DNA from: Trebouxia sp. TZW2008
Taxonomy: Eukaryota; Chlorophyta; Trebouxiophyceae; Trebouxiales; Trebouxiaceae
DNA: 64,000 nucleotides
Direction of reading: 5' to 3'
NCBI GenBank assembly: GCA_002118135.1
Contig: BDIU01000121.1
Location: forward strand, 1 to 64,000
A program made the translations under genes and the position numbers. This document shows positions 1 through 10,900 of this stretch, piece after piece. The notes under the pieces were generated by a model. It was not told the DNA's origin. It searched no databases and saw nothing but the letters and a program-made list of their open reading frames with translations. The stretch's first letter is position 1. Every line of letters starts with the position of its first letter.

Positions 1-104
1 GATGATGGCCAACACTCTTCCTTGCACTCCCATGTCTTCAAGGACCTGCCACAACAGAGCGCGGGTGGGTGTCGAAGTTCCGCAGATCGCTTGAAAGACG
101 ACCA

Positions 105-260
105 TCCCTGAGTCCGAGCCCCCCCTGGGGTTGGAAGGTGACCTTCAAGATGACATTGATGATCTTCGAAACAGATCATGCGGCAAGCATCATGCCTGTG
201 TCATTCGACATGTCAGGGATGATGTACTTGTCGCATGCAAGTACCTAGACGAATTAGCAG
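105..260 (+). CDS. possible partial exon of a gene cut by the left edge
   Basis: One frame stays open from about position 105 to a good splice donor (GTAAGA) after base 260. It reads as an acidic, polar segment with residues such as GDLQDDIDDLRNR and a C-terminal KYLDELA. A second frame is also open over much of this stretch, so the frame choice rests on the donor and the composition. I do not recognise the protein. Three near-copies of a CAAGGTAAG donor follow at 261-310. No downstream exon could be linked to it. Confidence 0.25.
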
Positions 261-419
261 GTAAGACCAAGGTAAGTCCATGCCAAGGTAAGTTCACGCC
301 AAGGTAAGTTGTCACTGCTGCTGTTGCTCATGATCACCCTTATTAGCCAACACAGTGAAAGCTCAGGTGTGAGTGGTGTCACAGCTATTGTTCGGCCTAA
401 TGAGCTTAGAATGTCCAAC

Positions 420-500
420 TCGAGGTGTATCTTCCTAGTGCCATGAGCCTGCTGAGCCTGCCTAGCCCAAGTTCACAATGAATGAATGAATTATGAATTG
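420..500 (+). repeat. fragment of the LINE 3'-end repeat
   Basis: The stretch contains the signature GAGCCTGCTGAGCCTGCCTAG followed by an AATGAATGAATGA tail. The same signature occurs at 13.2-13.4 kb (+) and, reverse complemented, at 34.9, 52.8 and 63.9 kb. At 13 kb it follows a reverse-transcriptase-type C-terminal coding sequence, so this is read as a truncated 3' end of the same non-LTR retrotransposon family. Confidence 0.6.
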
Positions 501-675
501 TTGCCCAAATGCTTTATCTGCAGTTGCTGCACTGCACAGTTCTGCAGACACTGTGCAGTGCAGAATGCAGTGAGTCAAAAAGAGATGTCCGTCAGTGCGG
601 ATGTTCGTGACACTCCTGCAATGGAGGTACAGCTCTCACAGCAGATCAGACTTGCGGGAAGCTTGTAGAGGGCAG

Positions 676-703
676 TTGAACGAGACTTTCTGGCCCTACT
701 ATA
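676..703 (+). repeat. direct repeat left of the transposase
   Basis: The sequence around TTCTGGCCCTACTATA is matched at 2517-2545 by TTCTGGCCCTACTTTA within a longer similar context (AACG-GAC-TTCTGGCCCTACT). Both copies point the same way, so they are not classical terminal inverted repeats of the transposon lying between them. Confidence 0.5.
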
Positions 704-963
704 TCGCTGGTGATCAGCCACTCGATCAGCGCTTGACAGGCAGACTTTTGTTGTTCTGCTGGTTTCAACAAGCTCTGCTCATCACTTTGCGCCTCTGCCC
801 TGATTGCCGCTCACTGCAATTGCGCAAATTGCTTGCTGCAGCAGTGCACGACTTAGAGTGGGCTACAGTGATCTGCTGCTCTAGGGTCTGTTTGCTGCAA
901 TTGATCTTGCACTCTGCTGCAGGAACAGCACCAGCCTGCTGATGGTTCTGGGCCTCAAATCTG

Positions 964-1934
964 AAGATTATCTTCGTCTTGAAGCTGTCGGCCTCAATAA
1001 GCATCATCCAGGTTGGTCTTACAGCAAGATTGGCAGGCAGATTGGCAAAAACCACAGCTTTGTGAGCAGCTAGGTTCTCAGAGAAGCACAGTGTGGGCAT
1101 GTAGAAGACTCTTTAAGATCAGGCAGACCTCCAAAAGCAGATACTGCAGCAGTGCAGCATCTTCTCACAGCAGCAAACCATTCAGAATGCAGAACTGCTG
1201 CTGATATAGTAGCCAAAGTTCAGCAAGATCATCTGCTGCAACTCAGCAAATCCACAGTCAAAGCTGTTCTCAGAAACAATGGCTTGCAGCATTGTTCATC
1301 AGTGGCAGTTCCCATGCTCAAGCTTGTGCACAGGAAGGACACGATCAAAATAGCTATAAAGGTGCTAAGAAGGGAAGAGACATCAAAGTATGTGGCGCTC
1401 ATCACTGACAGCAAGATGTTTCTGTTACGTAAGTCAGCCAGAGCTTGCCGCAGATGGCGCATGCTGAAGGCCAGAGGCACCATCCCCAAACACAAAAAAT
1501 GCCTTGCAGCACATGTATACATAGGCATTAGCTTCTGGGGTGCCACCAAGCTGAAGTTTGTCACTAGCACAAGCAAGCAGAAGTGCAAACACATCAACCC
1601 CAAGATCAAGCGCCCTCGTACTGGGGTGGGGGGTGATGAGTATCAACAAGTGCTACGAGACTTTTATGCGGCAGAGGGCAACCGGCAGGACAGCCAGACA
1701 GCAGGAAAGTATAAAGACAAGTGGCGGCTGCAGCAAGACGACGCTCTGCCGCACAAGACAGCCCAGCACAGGGCCGTCATTGCAGCAAATCTGCCCAATG
1801 CTCACTTTCCCAGCTGGCCAGCAAATTCACCCGACTTGTCACCCATAGAGAACCTTTGGGCTTGGTTGGATGGTCAACTGCAAATGCACCACAAAGAACA
1901 TAGAAGAGATGAAGGAATGCTAAGAATTCGTTAG
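964..1934 (+). pseudogene. Tc1/mariner-like transposase, decayed
   Basis: The frame starting at about 964 encodes a helix-turn-helix-like start (WSYSKIGRQIGKNHSFVSS), then an in-frame TAG at about 1069, then a conserved link ending RSGRPPKADT. The open frame continues to 1934. In the catalytic part, ALITDSKMF supplies a likely first Asp, LQQDDALPHKTAQH the second, and NSPDLSPIENLWAW the last acidic residue, which is the usual DDE/D layout of Tc1-type transposases. The TAG in the DNA-binding region and the lack of a good ATG suggest an inactive copy, although an intron could also remove the stop. Flanks carry a direct, not inverted, repeat (see 676 and 2517). Family is known from motifs; inactivity is inferred. 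Confidence 0.85.
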
Positions 1935-2516
1935 GCAGTCTATACCACTTAGCATGTTGCGTACATTGATGTACAGTTTGGATTCCAGAATGAGGAAGTT
2001 CATTGAGCTGAATGGTGGCTACGTAGGAAAGTAAACCAGCATGAGTGCTCATAGTCCAATATCACCAGACACCGTGTGTGACTGCTGAACATGCAATCTG
2101 GCTGTTTCAAACTTGACTCTGACTTGCTGAATATATAGCATGTCTTGTCCAGCAATTGACAAAGGGACCCCTGAACTGAATTTTTTTGACTTGTTCCAAA
2201 CAGGGCTGACTTGATGTCCTGACAGTCTCCATGTCATCACAGTGCATAAATATGTTGATTGATGCCATTAGACATGCATTGGCTGCACTCAAATGACTGT
2301 GTACCAACTTGCAAAAAAGGGCTGAAATGCCTACAGAGGAGCTGGAAAGTCTTGATCAGGACATTTGCATGAGTCACAGCTGTAGCAGTGTCTCTCGGCA
2401 GCTGTGACTCGGCATCAAGCAAGCTGTGTCGTTGAACTTTCTATGCTGAGTCGCACCGCCGCGCAATGGCATTGTTGCGCTGTCAGCATTGACTGCAAGC
2501 AGAAATGGGTAGGGAA

Positions 2517-2545
2517 ATCGAACGGGACATTCTGGCCCTACTTTA
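2517..2545 (+). repeat. direct repeat right of the transposase
   Basis: This is the partner of the repeat at 676-703. The two copies lie about 1.8 kb apart and bracket the transposase relic and its flanks. They may be part of the element or remnants of an earlier tandem duplication. Confidence 0.5.
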
Positions 2546-2705
2546 CTTTGTATGAGCCTAAAGCGCAGCTGATAGATTGACATATTGGGCCTACTATGCA
2601 GACGGCACGTATCACCAATCTTGTCGATCTTACATACGGGTGCAAGGTAAACATCTCCTTCAATTGATTAGGTATGATTAGGTATTAAGGTACGATTTCA
2701 GGCGC

Positions 2706-5700
2706 TCAAACTTCAAGATGTAGATTGACCTTGTGCAAATTGCCAAAAGTGACTTTCCATCTCTGGCTCAGCTGCTTCTTGGATAGCTTGCTGACACCCT
2801 TGCCTGTCCACACAGCATAGTGCATCAAGACAGACAGCAATGCTCACAAAAAGGCCGTCCATGCAACAAAGCTAGGAGTTTGTCTTTGCCCACTAGTCAC
2901 CGTGTCACTCGTGCAACATATCTGAGGGCAAAGGTGAGCATGCAGTATCACGCATAACGGTGGGCCTTAAGCCATAAGCAACACGGCCAATAGGCTCCTC
3001 ACATTTGCAAGAGTCTCTGTGAATGACTAGGAAATGTGATGACTTTAATGCAACGGCAGTCAAGCTTGGGCGTCATACCTGTTCTGTTCTGACGTACGTC
3101 TGCAAGCTGCCACTCTACAACGTCTTCACCTTCATTATAGTTTGCAAGCTGCAAGACCTTGGTGTCTGTTCTGCAAGCAAAGTGAAATCTCTATGAGATG
3201 CAATTCAATTCCAGGGCATTCTCAATGAAAGGACAACAAAATTGGGAACCAAGCATCCTAACTGCAGTAGTAAGGATCTGAGTAAGGACAATCCGGTACA
3301 AGCAGAATTTTCTCAGGAACCAAAGCAATCACTACAAGGAGAAGTCAGTGTACCACACATGTCCAAACTCAGGCCGTCAACCTATGTTTCAGTGGCTCCT
3401 GCAAGTTTGGTTTGCACAAGCAAAAACGCAAAGATGCAAAAAAATGCAAACACGCAAAGACCTTGCATCAACCGCAACCACTGTGTACATTGTCGTGAGC
3501 AGCCTTGTATCAGGTCTGTTGTGGACTGCCCAACACTACACAACATGACCATACTGCAGTCATGTCTGTTTATAAGGACACTTGAAGGGCATTCTTGATG
3601 TAAGGACAGGGCAATTGGGAACTGATCACTGCATTCTGACTACAATGGTACTGTTGAGTGAGGACAGGTCAATGTAACGATGTTTTCTTTGGGAGCCCTT
3701 GCAGTAGTAATCAAAAGACAACACTATACCCAACACTACTCAACATGACCGTACTACCCAACATCCTACCCAGCAGGGTAGGTATGCAACACCCAACTAC
3801 CCAACAAAGCAAATGGTGGGCATCGGAGATGAGCTATTGCCAGGCACTGCTGCTTGCAGGGAAGACAATAGCCTGGCTAAATTGCATGTCAGTCTCTGTG
3901 TACTCACTTTTGACTGTCTTCCAGCTGAAACGTGACTAGCATTGGAAGATGCTTGAACCGCAACAGGTCTTGGGGGATACGGACCTGCCGCTCTGCGCCC
4001 TGAAAGAAAACAGCGCACATGACCACACAGCCATACGGTGCCTCAGACTAGACACTGCAGTTTGCAACTTCCTCAGGCATATGAACACAGTGAACAATCA
4101 TGCAAAACATTGTGCTGAATACGGTGTATGCTTGCATTCAGTTTGGCAGCATTGCACCTTTTCACATGCTAGCCATTGCTGCACACAGTAAGTCCTAGCT
4201 GCTATGTTGCAGAGCCACTGCCAGGCAAGTAGCGTCACACCATGAGTCATGAAGACAGGCTATACTGTGTATTACAGTAGTGAGATGGCTATTGACAGCT
4301 GCCAAACACACGCACGAACAAGCTTTCCAGTGAAGAAATCTCAACAGCAATGTCTTCAGGCCCCTCACCAGTGGCATTGAGTCATAAAAGGGCAATACTG
4401 TGTATCACACAAGTACAATGGCCACAGGAGGCTGCCAGATGCACGCATGAATCAGCTTACCGGCGAAGAAATTTCAACAGCGACGTCTTCAGCCTCCTCA
4501 CCAATTGCACTTTGGTACTCATTGGAGAAGTGCCGAGAGAAGACAGTAATTTCATCTAATGATGGTGAACCAAACTCATCCACTGGCTGCAATAAACAAA
4601 TGCACAAGTCAATAAACAGTTCTACTTGTTCAGTTGCTTGACATCCATAAAATGCGTATTATGGGATAAGTCATGCATGTGCAATTTGCTGTTATCGTTC
4701 TTGATTATGACTCAGTCATTTCCTCATGTAAAGACTGCATTGAACAAGCGAGCTGTCGGTATTTCAAATTATTACTTTTCAAAAGTACCATGACAGTCAG
4801 AATGCAGTGGTCGGTTCTCACTTGCATTGTTTTCACATCAAGAATGTCACTAAATGCAGTGTCACTGCAATAATAAAATACTGTAGTAGCAGTGAGGACA
4901 CAACACTCATTGCCAAACTTGGGATCTGAGCAGGACAGTTCCAATGGATGCTGCCTGTGTGAATTGCATGGCAGGCACTTTGAACAAAGAGTGGATAGTA
5001 GAACATTATGTAATTTGGCAAAGGGGTATCAAAAGTGGCTCCAAAGCTGTTTGTCAGAGCTCTGGAAGCTCTGTTAACATCAAAGACTGTTTATTGGCAC
5101 TACAAATGGTGTCCTGTGGCCCTACTGTTGGGTCTCTGAAAGGAGGTTGAATGCAGTCAGGATTAGTGATAAGAGCAGGATGATTGGCTGAGCAGATGAT
5201 TTAAACAGCAGCTGACCTTGTCAAGTCGTATCTTGAGCTGCTTACGGCCGGCGGTAGCTATCAGAGAAAACAGAGCCAACTCTTGCATGTCAGGCTGCTG
5301 CAGCACCTTCTGGACAACCAGTAATGCCTGCTTTCCCCTGCAAAACAGTTGCAATGTTGCTTGCGAGACTGCTGCAATACAATGCACACCAGACAAGTAT
5401 CATGCTTGTTGCATGTCAGCCTGCTGCAGCACCTTTTGGACAACCAGCAATGCCTGTTTTCCCCTGCAACACCACGTCATCTTTCTCGGAGTCATGTGTC
5501 AGCCTCTTGACTGTTCAACTGCCGCAAATGCAATGTAAGCGAGTCAATGCCGTCAGTCGATTGCATGATGACCACTGCAGAACCTTCTGGACAACCAGCA
5601 ATGCCTGCTTTCCCCTGCAACACCATCTGATGATTGTAGACCGATGAAAGATGTATGAGAGAATGTTGCATGTTAGCCTGCTGCAGCACCTTCTGGACCA

Positions 5701-6132
5701 TCAGCAATGCCTGCTTTCACCTGCCACACCGGTTGATGTTTCGTTGACATATGCCTGCAATCGAGATGTTCACTCAATACCCAACAGGACCGAGTCAAAA
5801 CTGGAGGGTATACATCATGGGGCGGTAGCAAAAGAAGTGACAGGAGAAGTGAGCTTGCCAGTCAGTGCTGGCAGTCTCAGTCACAGCCAAAGTCAAAATC
5901 ACAGGATATAGAAAACGAGGTAGTCGCTTTTGGCGTGCAAAAGAAAATGACGTGAGAAGAAAAGCTGACCAGTCAGTGTTGGCAGTGTCAGTCACAGCTC
6001 CTTGGGAACTCTCATTCTCCTCCAGCATTGCTTTGATCTCTTCCTCATCAAAGTTGTCTTCTTCTTCATTGTCTTCATCATCCTCCTCTTCTTCTTCTTC
6101 TTCAGCACCCGTGGACTGTAGATCATCTGCAG
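2706..6132 (-). CDS. unrecognised multi-exon protein with acidic stretch (gene D, partial model)
   Basis: Five exon-like segments on the minus strand look coding. About 6132-5990 is an acidic run of Glu/Asp then FDEEEIKAMLEENE. 5337-5217 carries VVQKVLQQPDMQELALFSLI and ends in KQLKIRLDK at a GTCAGC donor. 4586-4461 runs from PVDEFGSPSLDEITVFSRHF to VAVEISSP at GTAAGC. 3999-3908 carries RQVRIPQDLLRFKHLPMLV at GTGAGT. About 2812-2706 carries WTGKGVSKLSKKQLSQRW and a TGA at 2706-2708. Not every link is phase-checked and further exons may be missing; the 5' end, upstream of 6.13 kb, is unknown. The acidic run suggests a nuclear or nucleolar protein, but I do not recognise the family. Introns hold ghost copies of exon edges at 5.40-5.73 and 4.33-4.39 kb. 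The five segments might belong to more than one gene. Confidence 0.5.
3215..3720 (-). repeat. two pogo-like MITE fragments, reverse orientation
   Basis: Two stretches (about 3215-3300 and 3560-3720) match the reverse complement of the short repeat seen repeatedly in the ZW10 introns. Shared blocks include GATGTAAGGACA, GGCAATTGGGAAC and CACTGCATTCTGACT. They lie in an apparent intron of gene D. Ends are not well defined here. Confidence 0.55.
5390..5735 (-). repeat. three ghost copies of a gene D exon start
   Basis: The acceptor and first 60 or so bases of the exon at 5337-5217 recur at about 5400-5470, 5560-5622 and 5660-5730. Each has the block CTTTCCCCTGCA or a close variant plus TTTGGACAACCAGCAATGCCTG or similar. 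All copies lie upstream of the real exon on the minus strand, in the intron before it. Confidence 0.8.
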
Positions 6133-6760
6133 CGATGCATACTATGTCATGCAGCAGACGATTACTCATGCATCTGTGGGTTGTAGATCATGCATGGAAT
6201 GTAGATCACGCATGGGAATCATGCTGTAGATTGTAGATCATGCGTCTGTGGGTTGTAGATCAGCTGCAGCAATGCATACAGTGATATGCAAAACAAGACA
6301 ATGCAAGCATCTGTTGAATGTGGATCATGCAGCAATGCAGATCACGTCATGCAGAAGAGGACAATTTATGCATCTGTGGATTGTAGAACATTGTATAGAT
6401 CGGAGAACATACTGCAAATTGTGGATTGTGCATTGATGAAGTCTAGGTCATGTGCAGCAACGCGTATGATGTCATGTAGAAGAAGATGATTTATGCATCT
6501 ATGGATTGCAAATCATGCATGGATTGTGGATGATGCAGCTGTGAAATGTAGATCATCTGCAGCAATGCACACAATGTCATGCAGATGAAGATAGTTCATG
6601 CATCTGTGGACTGTGGATCATGCATGGATTGTAGATCATGCTGTGGACTGTAGATCATGTGCAGCAATGCATGCAATGTCATGCAAATGAAGACAATACA
6701 TGCATGCCATCAACGTCATGGGACTGCAGCAGGCTGTCAATTCTGAGGTGAACGCTCGAA
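6120..6760. repeat. degenerate satellite of CATCTGTGGATTGTAGATCATGC type
   Basis: Imperfect units built from ATCATGCATGGATTGTAGATC, CATCTGTGGATTGTAG and GCAGCAATGCATACAATGTC recur many times. The region begins at the 5' edge of the acidic gene D exon, whose edge (GATCATCTGCAGC) is part of the repeated unit, so the array probably arose from an exon-junction duplication. No coding sequence is evident in it. Confidence 0.75.
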
Positions 6761-7614
6761 TGTAGCAAGGCATGCTCTCGCCATCCCAATGCAAACAGCT
6801 TGTTTTGCTCAAGCCAATAAGAGCTGATTATTAGCAAGGACGTGACTTGCCATTTGCGGGATCATTTTGACTTGCTGAACTGGGAGTTGCGCTACAAAAT
6901 ATTGCCCTGCTCTCATGGCTGCCTCTGCACGCATGCAGCAACAGTTATTGTGATGAGGGGAGGACTGCATGCAAGTGAGTCTTGGCAACACCTCACATGT
7001 GCCTTAACAAGCGACTGCTATAGCTTGCCGGACAGTTGCTGGCAAGCCCAAGATTTGCCGAACTGCTTTGCTGGCGTCTTGTATGATGTGAAACGCATTC
7101 AGCAGCTGCCCTTGCGCATTGCCGTCTGCAGCGCCTCTCAGGTGCGTTCAACCACGCGCGTGGTAGAGTGCTGCTATTGCTGCATACTGCCGCTGTCGAC
7201 CGCAAATGACCAGAAGAAGTCATCTTGATTAGATCTCGGAGGACAGACATGTTGAAGCAAACCGGCATCGACGCTGTTGAGGTGCGCTAAGCGCAAGTTG
7301 AAGTTTCGTATGTTTTGGTTTCGGAGCCCAACAGCAAGAGCAAAAGCCTCAGAGAGAGAGCGATGACTCCTTCAGATTTGCGCTGGGCACGCCAAAATCA
7401 GCAGCTTACTTAGGGCGAGTTATCGCAGGATGCGGGCTTGACGCCCTGGCGTCTACGGGATGGACTTTGACACTGTACATGACTGATCAAGCTTGTGGTA
7501 AAACTCGCGGGCCTTGAAGCGGGCCCTGCTACATGATGCAGATCGAGAACGCTTTAGATGCGCTCATACCATCAGAAGAGACGTTGCGGGTGATTGGCAA
7601 AGTTGACTGTCAGC
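6761..7614. other. intergenic region between gene D and ZW10
   Basis: No gene model is convincing here. A short minus-strand frame near 6.85-6.99 kb and a plus-strand start at about 7.25 kb (MLKQTGIDAVE then GTGCGC) are possible first exons of the flanking genes, but neither could be linked. The stretch should contain the divergent promoters of gene D and ZW10. Confidence 0.4.
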
Positions 7615-7945
7615 ATGTCTCTGCTTCACCCAAGTATGCTTATCAAGCCAGAGTTATGCGCGCAGACCTATGACATCAGTCAATACAAGCAGTGCAGAGA
7701 CCAAATCAAGGACATGCAGAGTCAGGCAAGCCTTCACTGCAGTATGCTCTGTAGCATCCCTGGCTCCAGTGTTGTCAGAACCGACCACTGACGCAGCATG
7801 TCAGTTGTCAACTGCAGCTCCATGCCACTGATTAGGCGGTGTTTCAAAATGCCATACACTGCCTTAAGTTTATGAATATGTAATCATTGTCAATATCTGG
7901 CCTATGCGATCAGCCTTGTTGGCTGGCAAAAGCATGTAACATCAT

Positions 7946-7996
<51 letters not shown>

Positions 7997-10900
7997 GTCA
8001 CTTCTCTGTATGATGCAGGTGCTGCAGTGCATATATCAGAAGGCAGCTCAAGCTTACCTGCATGGCAGCTCGCAAGGTTTGCCAATCAATGCTGCAACCC
8101 TGTTAGCTGTGCATAGTTCCTTGCCGACATGGTGTCATGTTTGCATGTATGATACTGCAAACATGTGTGTAACATCTTCGCATACATATGTATACATGGC
8201 AGGCAACATGCTGCTGCGGCACAGCTGCCTGTGTCATCATCTGCCCCTTCAACATGCACTGGCCACACTCAGCATGGATCAGGCCGAGCATGCTCAAATG
8301 TATAAGCTTAGCTCAGTTCATGCTATTGCACTGCTGCCAAATATTTTCATCTTTTGAGCCCTATGATGCTTGCATGCAGAAATCGCACAGTTGCATGATG
8401 TCCTGAAGCAGCTGCAGCCAATTGGTCAGCACCAAAGTCTGCATGAAGCAGCAGCCATTGCTGACCTGATAGCGCAACATGATGGAGTGCAGCAACAGAT
8501 TGCAGAGGCTCAGCAGCGTGAAGTCAGGCTGCAGCTGGTAGCCAATTTGGAGCAGAAACAAGCCCATTTTGAGGCCTGCCTTGATGCTGGTAAGCAACTG
8601 TAAATTAATCAGTCACAGATCAATCAGTGAGCATTAGTAATCATCATCAAATCGTCAACCACTATGCATCTTATCCAAGGTGTGGGCATGCATGTTGTTC
8701 CACAGAACAGCAGAAGTGAAGCCTGCCTTGATGCTGGATAGTGTACATTCTTAGCATCTGTTTAATTCAATTTGTGGGCATGCACGTTACATGATGTTAC
8801 ACCAGATGTGAGGTCTGTGTTGATGCTGGTAAGCGCGAGTGCATGTCATCAATCAGACTGAACATGTGCGTACGCAATCAATTTCCCCTACTGTGTGCTA
8901 GATAGAGCTTGATTGATGGCAACGGATACATGCTGCTTCATGTGGTACTGATTTGGACATTGCCTGCAAGCTTTGCCTTCGTTTGTGCGCTGACTACCTG
9001 ACCTTCTGACCAAATGTACGCTGTCAGTGTCAATGGCTGCATGGCCTGCCAAATCCTCTCAGTTGCAGTGCTGTGCACTGATCCCTGCTGAGAGTTGAAA
9101 GCAGCTACAATGGCTTCCCTGATGGTGACTGCTCTGATTGGTTCCCAATAAGATTGTCCTTACATCAACTTGTCCTTACTCAGAGATACCAATGCAGTCA
9201 GAATGCAGCAATTGGTTCCCAACTGCCTTGTATTTACATTGAGCATGTCCTTACGCCAAGTGTCCTTGCCACAAGAAAACACTTTATTTGTTTTTGGTGC
9301 AGAGGAGTTTGCCCAAGCTGCAGAATGCTTGCAGAGCCTGTTGAAGTTCTCACAAAGCGACCAAGGCGCAACTTTTCCAGGTTTCCATGATCAATGCCTT
9401 GGCCAGCAGTCAAGCCTTCAACAGGTAATTTGCCCTGTTTTTTGTTCTCAACCAATCAAAAAGCGTATATGGCGATTTCTTGATATCATGACTTCATTTG
9501 TCACCAAGAATTTTGTCCTTGTGTCAAATTGTCATTACTCAGGAGCATCAATGCAGTTGGAATGCAACGCCCTGCTTGGCTGAATTCACAAATTATGTGG
9601 GAACAAGGCATTTGTGCATTCCAGCATACATGTGTTTCATCTAATACTCTGCCTTGACACTTTCAATGGCGTCATGTTCTGAGAGACTGGAGGGTTTGGT
9701 CCAGGAGGGCTGTTTACAGCAATGCCCCTGCCCCTCCCGACCTTGTCATCAGCCCTGCCTGGCTGTCTTCACATGAACCTTGTGGAAGCAACGCATTTTT
9801 GCATTCATGCATACGTGCGTTTCATGTAGCAGGACACATGACACTTTGCCTTGAAGTTGGTAACAGTGTCATGTTCTGCAGAGACTGCAGGATTTGGTCC
9901 ATGAGGCTGTTCACAGCAATGCCTGTGCCCCTCCCCACCTTGTCATCAGCCCTGCCTGGCTGTCTTCACACGAACCTTGTGGAAGCAACGTATTTTTGCA
10001 TTCATGCATACATGCATTTCATGTAGCAGGGCACGTGACGTTCTGCCTTGAAGTTGGTAACAGTGTCATGTTCTGCAGAGACTGCAGGATTTGGTCCATG
10101 AGGCTGTTCACAGCAATGCCCGTGCCCCTCCTCACCTTTGTCATCTGCCCTGCCTGGCTGACTTCACAAATCTTGTCCAAACAAGGCATTTGTGCATTCC
10201 TGCATACATGCAATTCATGTAGCAGGGTGCATGGTACTCTGCCTTCAAGTTGTCAATGATGTCATGTTCTGCAGAGACTGGAGGATTTGGTGCATGAGGC
10301 TGTTCACAGCAATGCCCCTGCCCCTCCCCACCTTGTCATCAGCCCTGCCTGGCTGACTGGGGCTGGGACAAATGCCCTGGAGGTCTGGAAGGCACTGCAA
10401 ATTCTGGGTCAGTACTGCTTTGGTCCTAAATTTCCTTACCTCCTGGCTTTTCTTGTTGCAAGGAGAAATGCACTGCACCTGATCTGATCATCATTGTCTT
10501 GATGGTCTGGAAAGCAGTGAAAGTATCTGGTCAGTATCAGATTGACATGAAAGTACATTACTTTTTACTGACTGCGTTTGTCACTGAGAAAGCTGTCAAT
10601 TCTCAGAACTGCCATTTCAGTTGGAATGCAGTGATTGGATCCCACTGGCCGTGTCCTTACATTGAGAGTCTCCTTATATCAGTTGTCCTTATAAGGAGAA
10701 ACAACTGTAATTCGGATTGATATGAATGCGTCCCTGTGAAGTGCTGCAGGAGTGCCTGCCCCAGCGTCATTGCTGTAGGCTCAGCCTGCGTTAATCATGT
10801 TAGTCACTAGTCATGACTTGATAGTCATCAAATGGGGCAGCTTCAGGCAGAAATGTTTGAAGGCAGTTTGCTGCTTCAGCATGCACTGAGGAGAGTCATG

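Noticed and set aside
6040..6110. Long plus-strand poly-Ser open frame
   Set aside because: The same bases read on the minus strand give a Glu/Asp-rich segment followed by FDEEEIKAMLEENE, which is typical coding; the Ser run is its shadow.
9660..10407. Regular direct repeats that could suggest a CRISPR-like array
   Set aside because: Units are about 200 bases, imperfect and contain coding sequence of ZW10 exon 5; the host is a eukaryote with introns.
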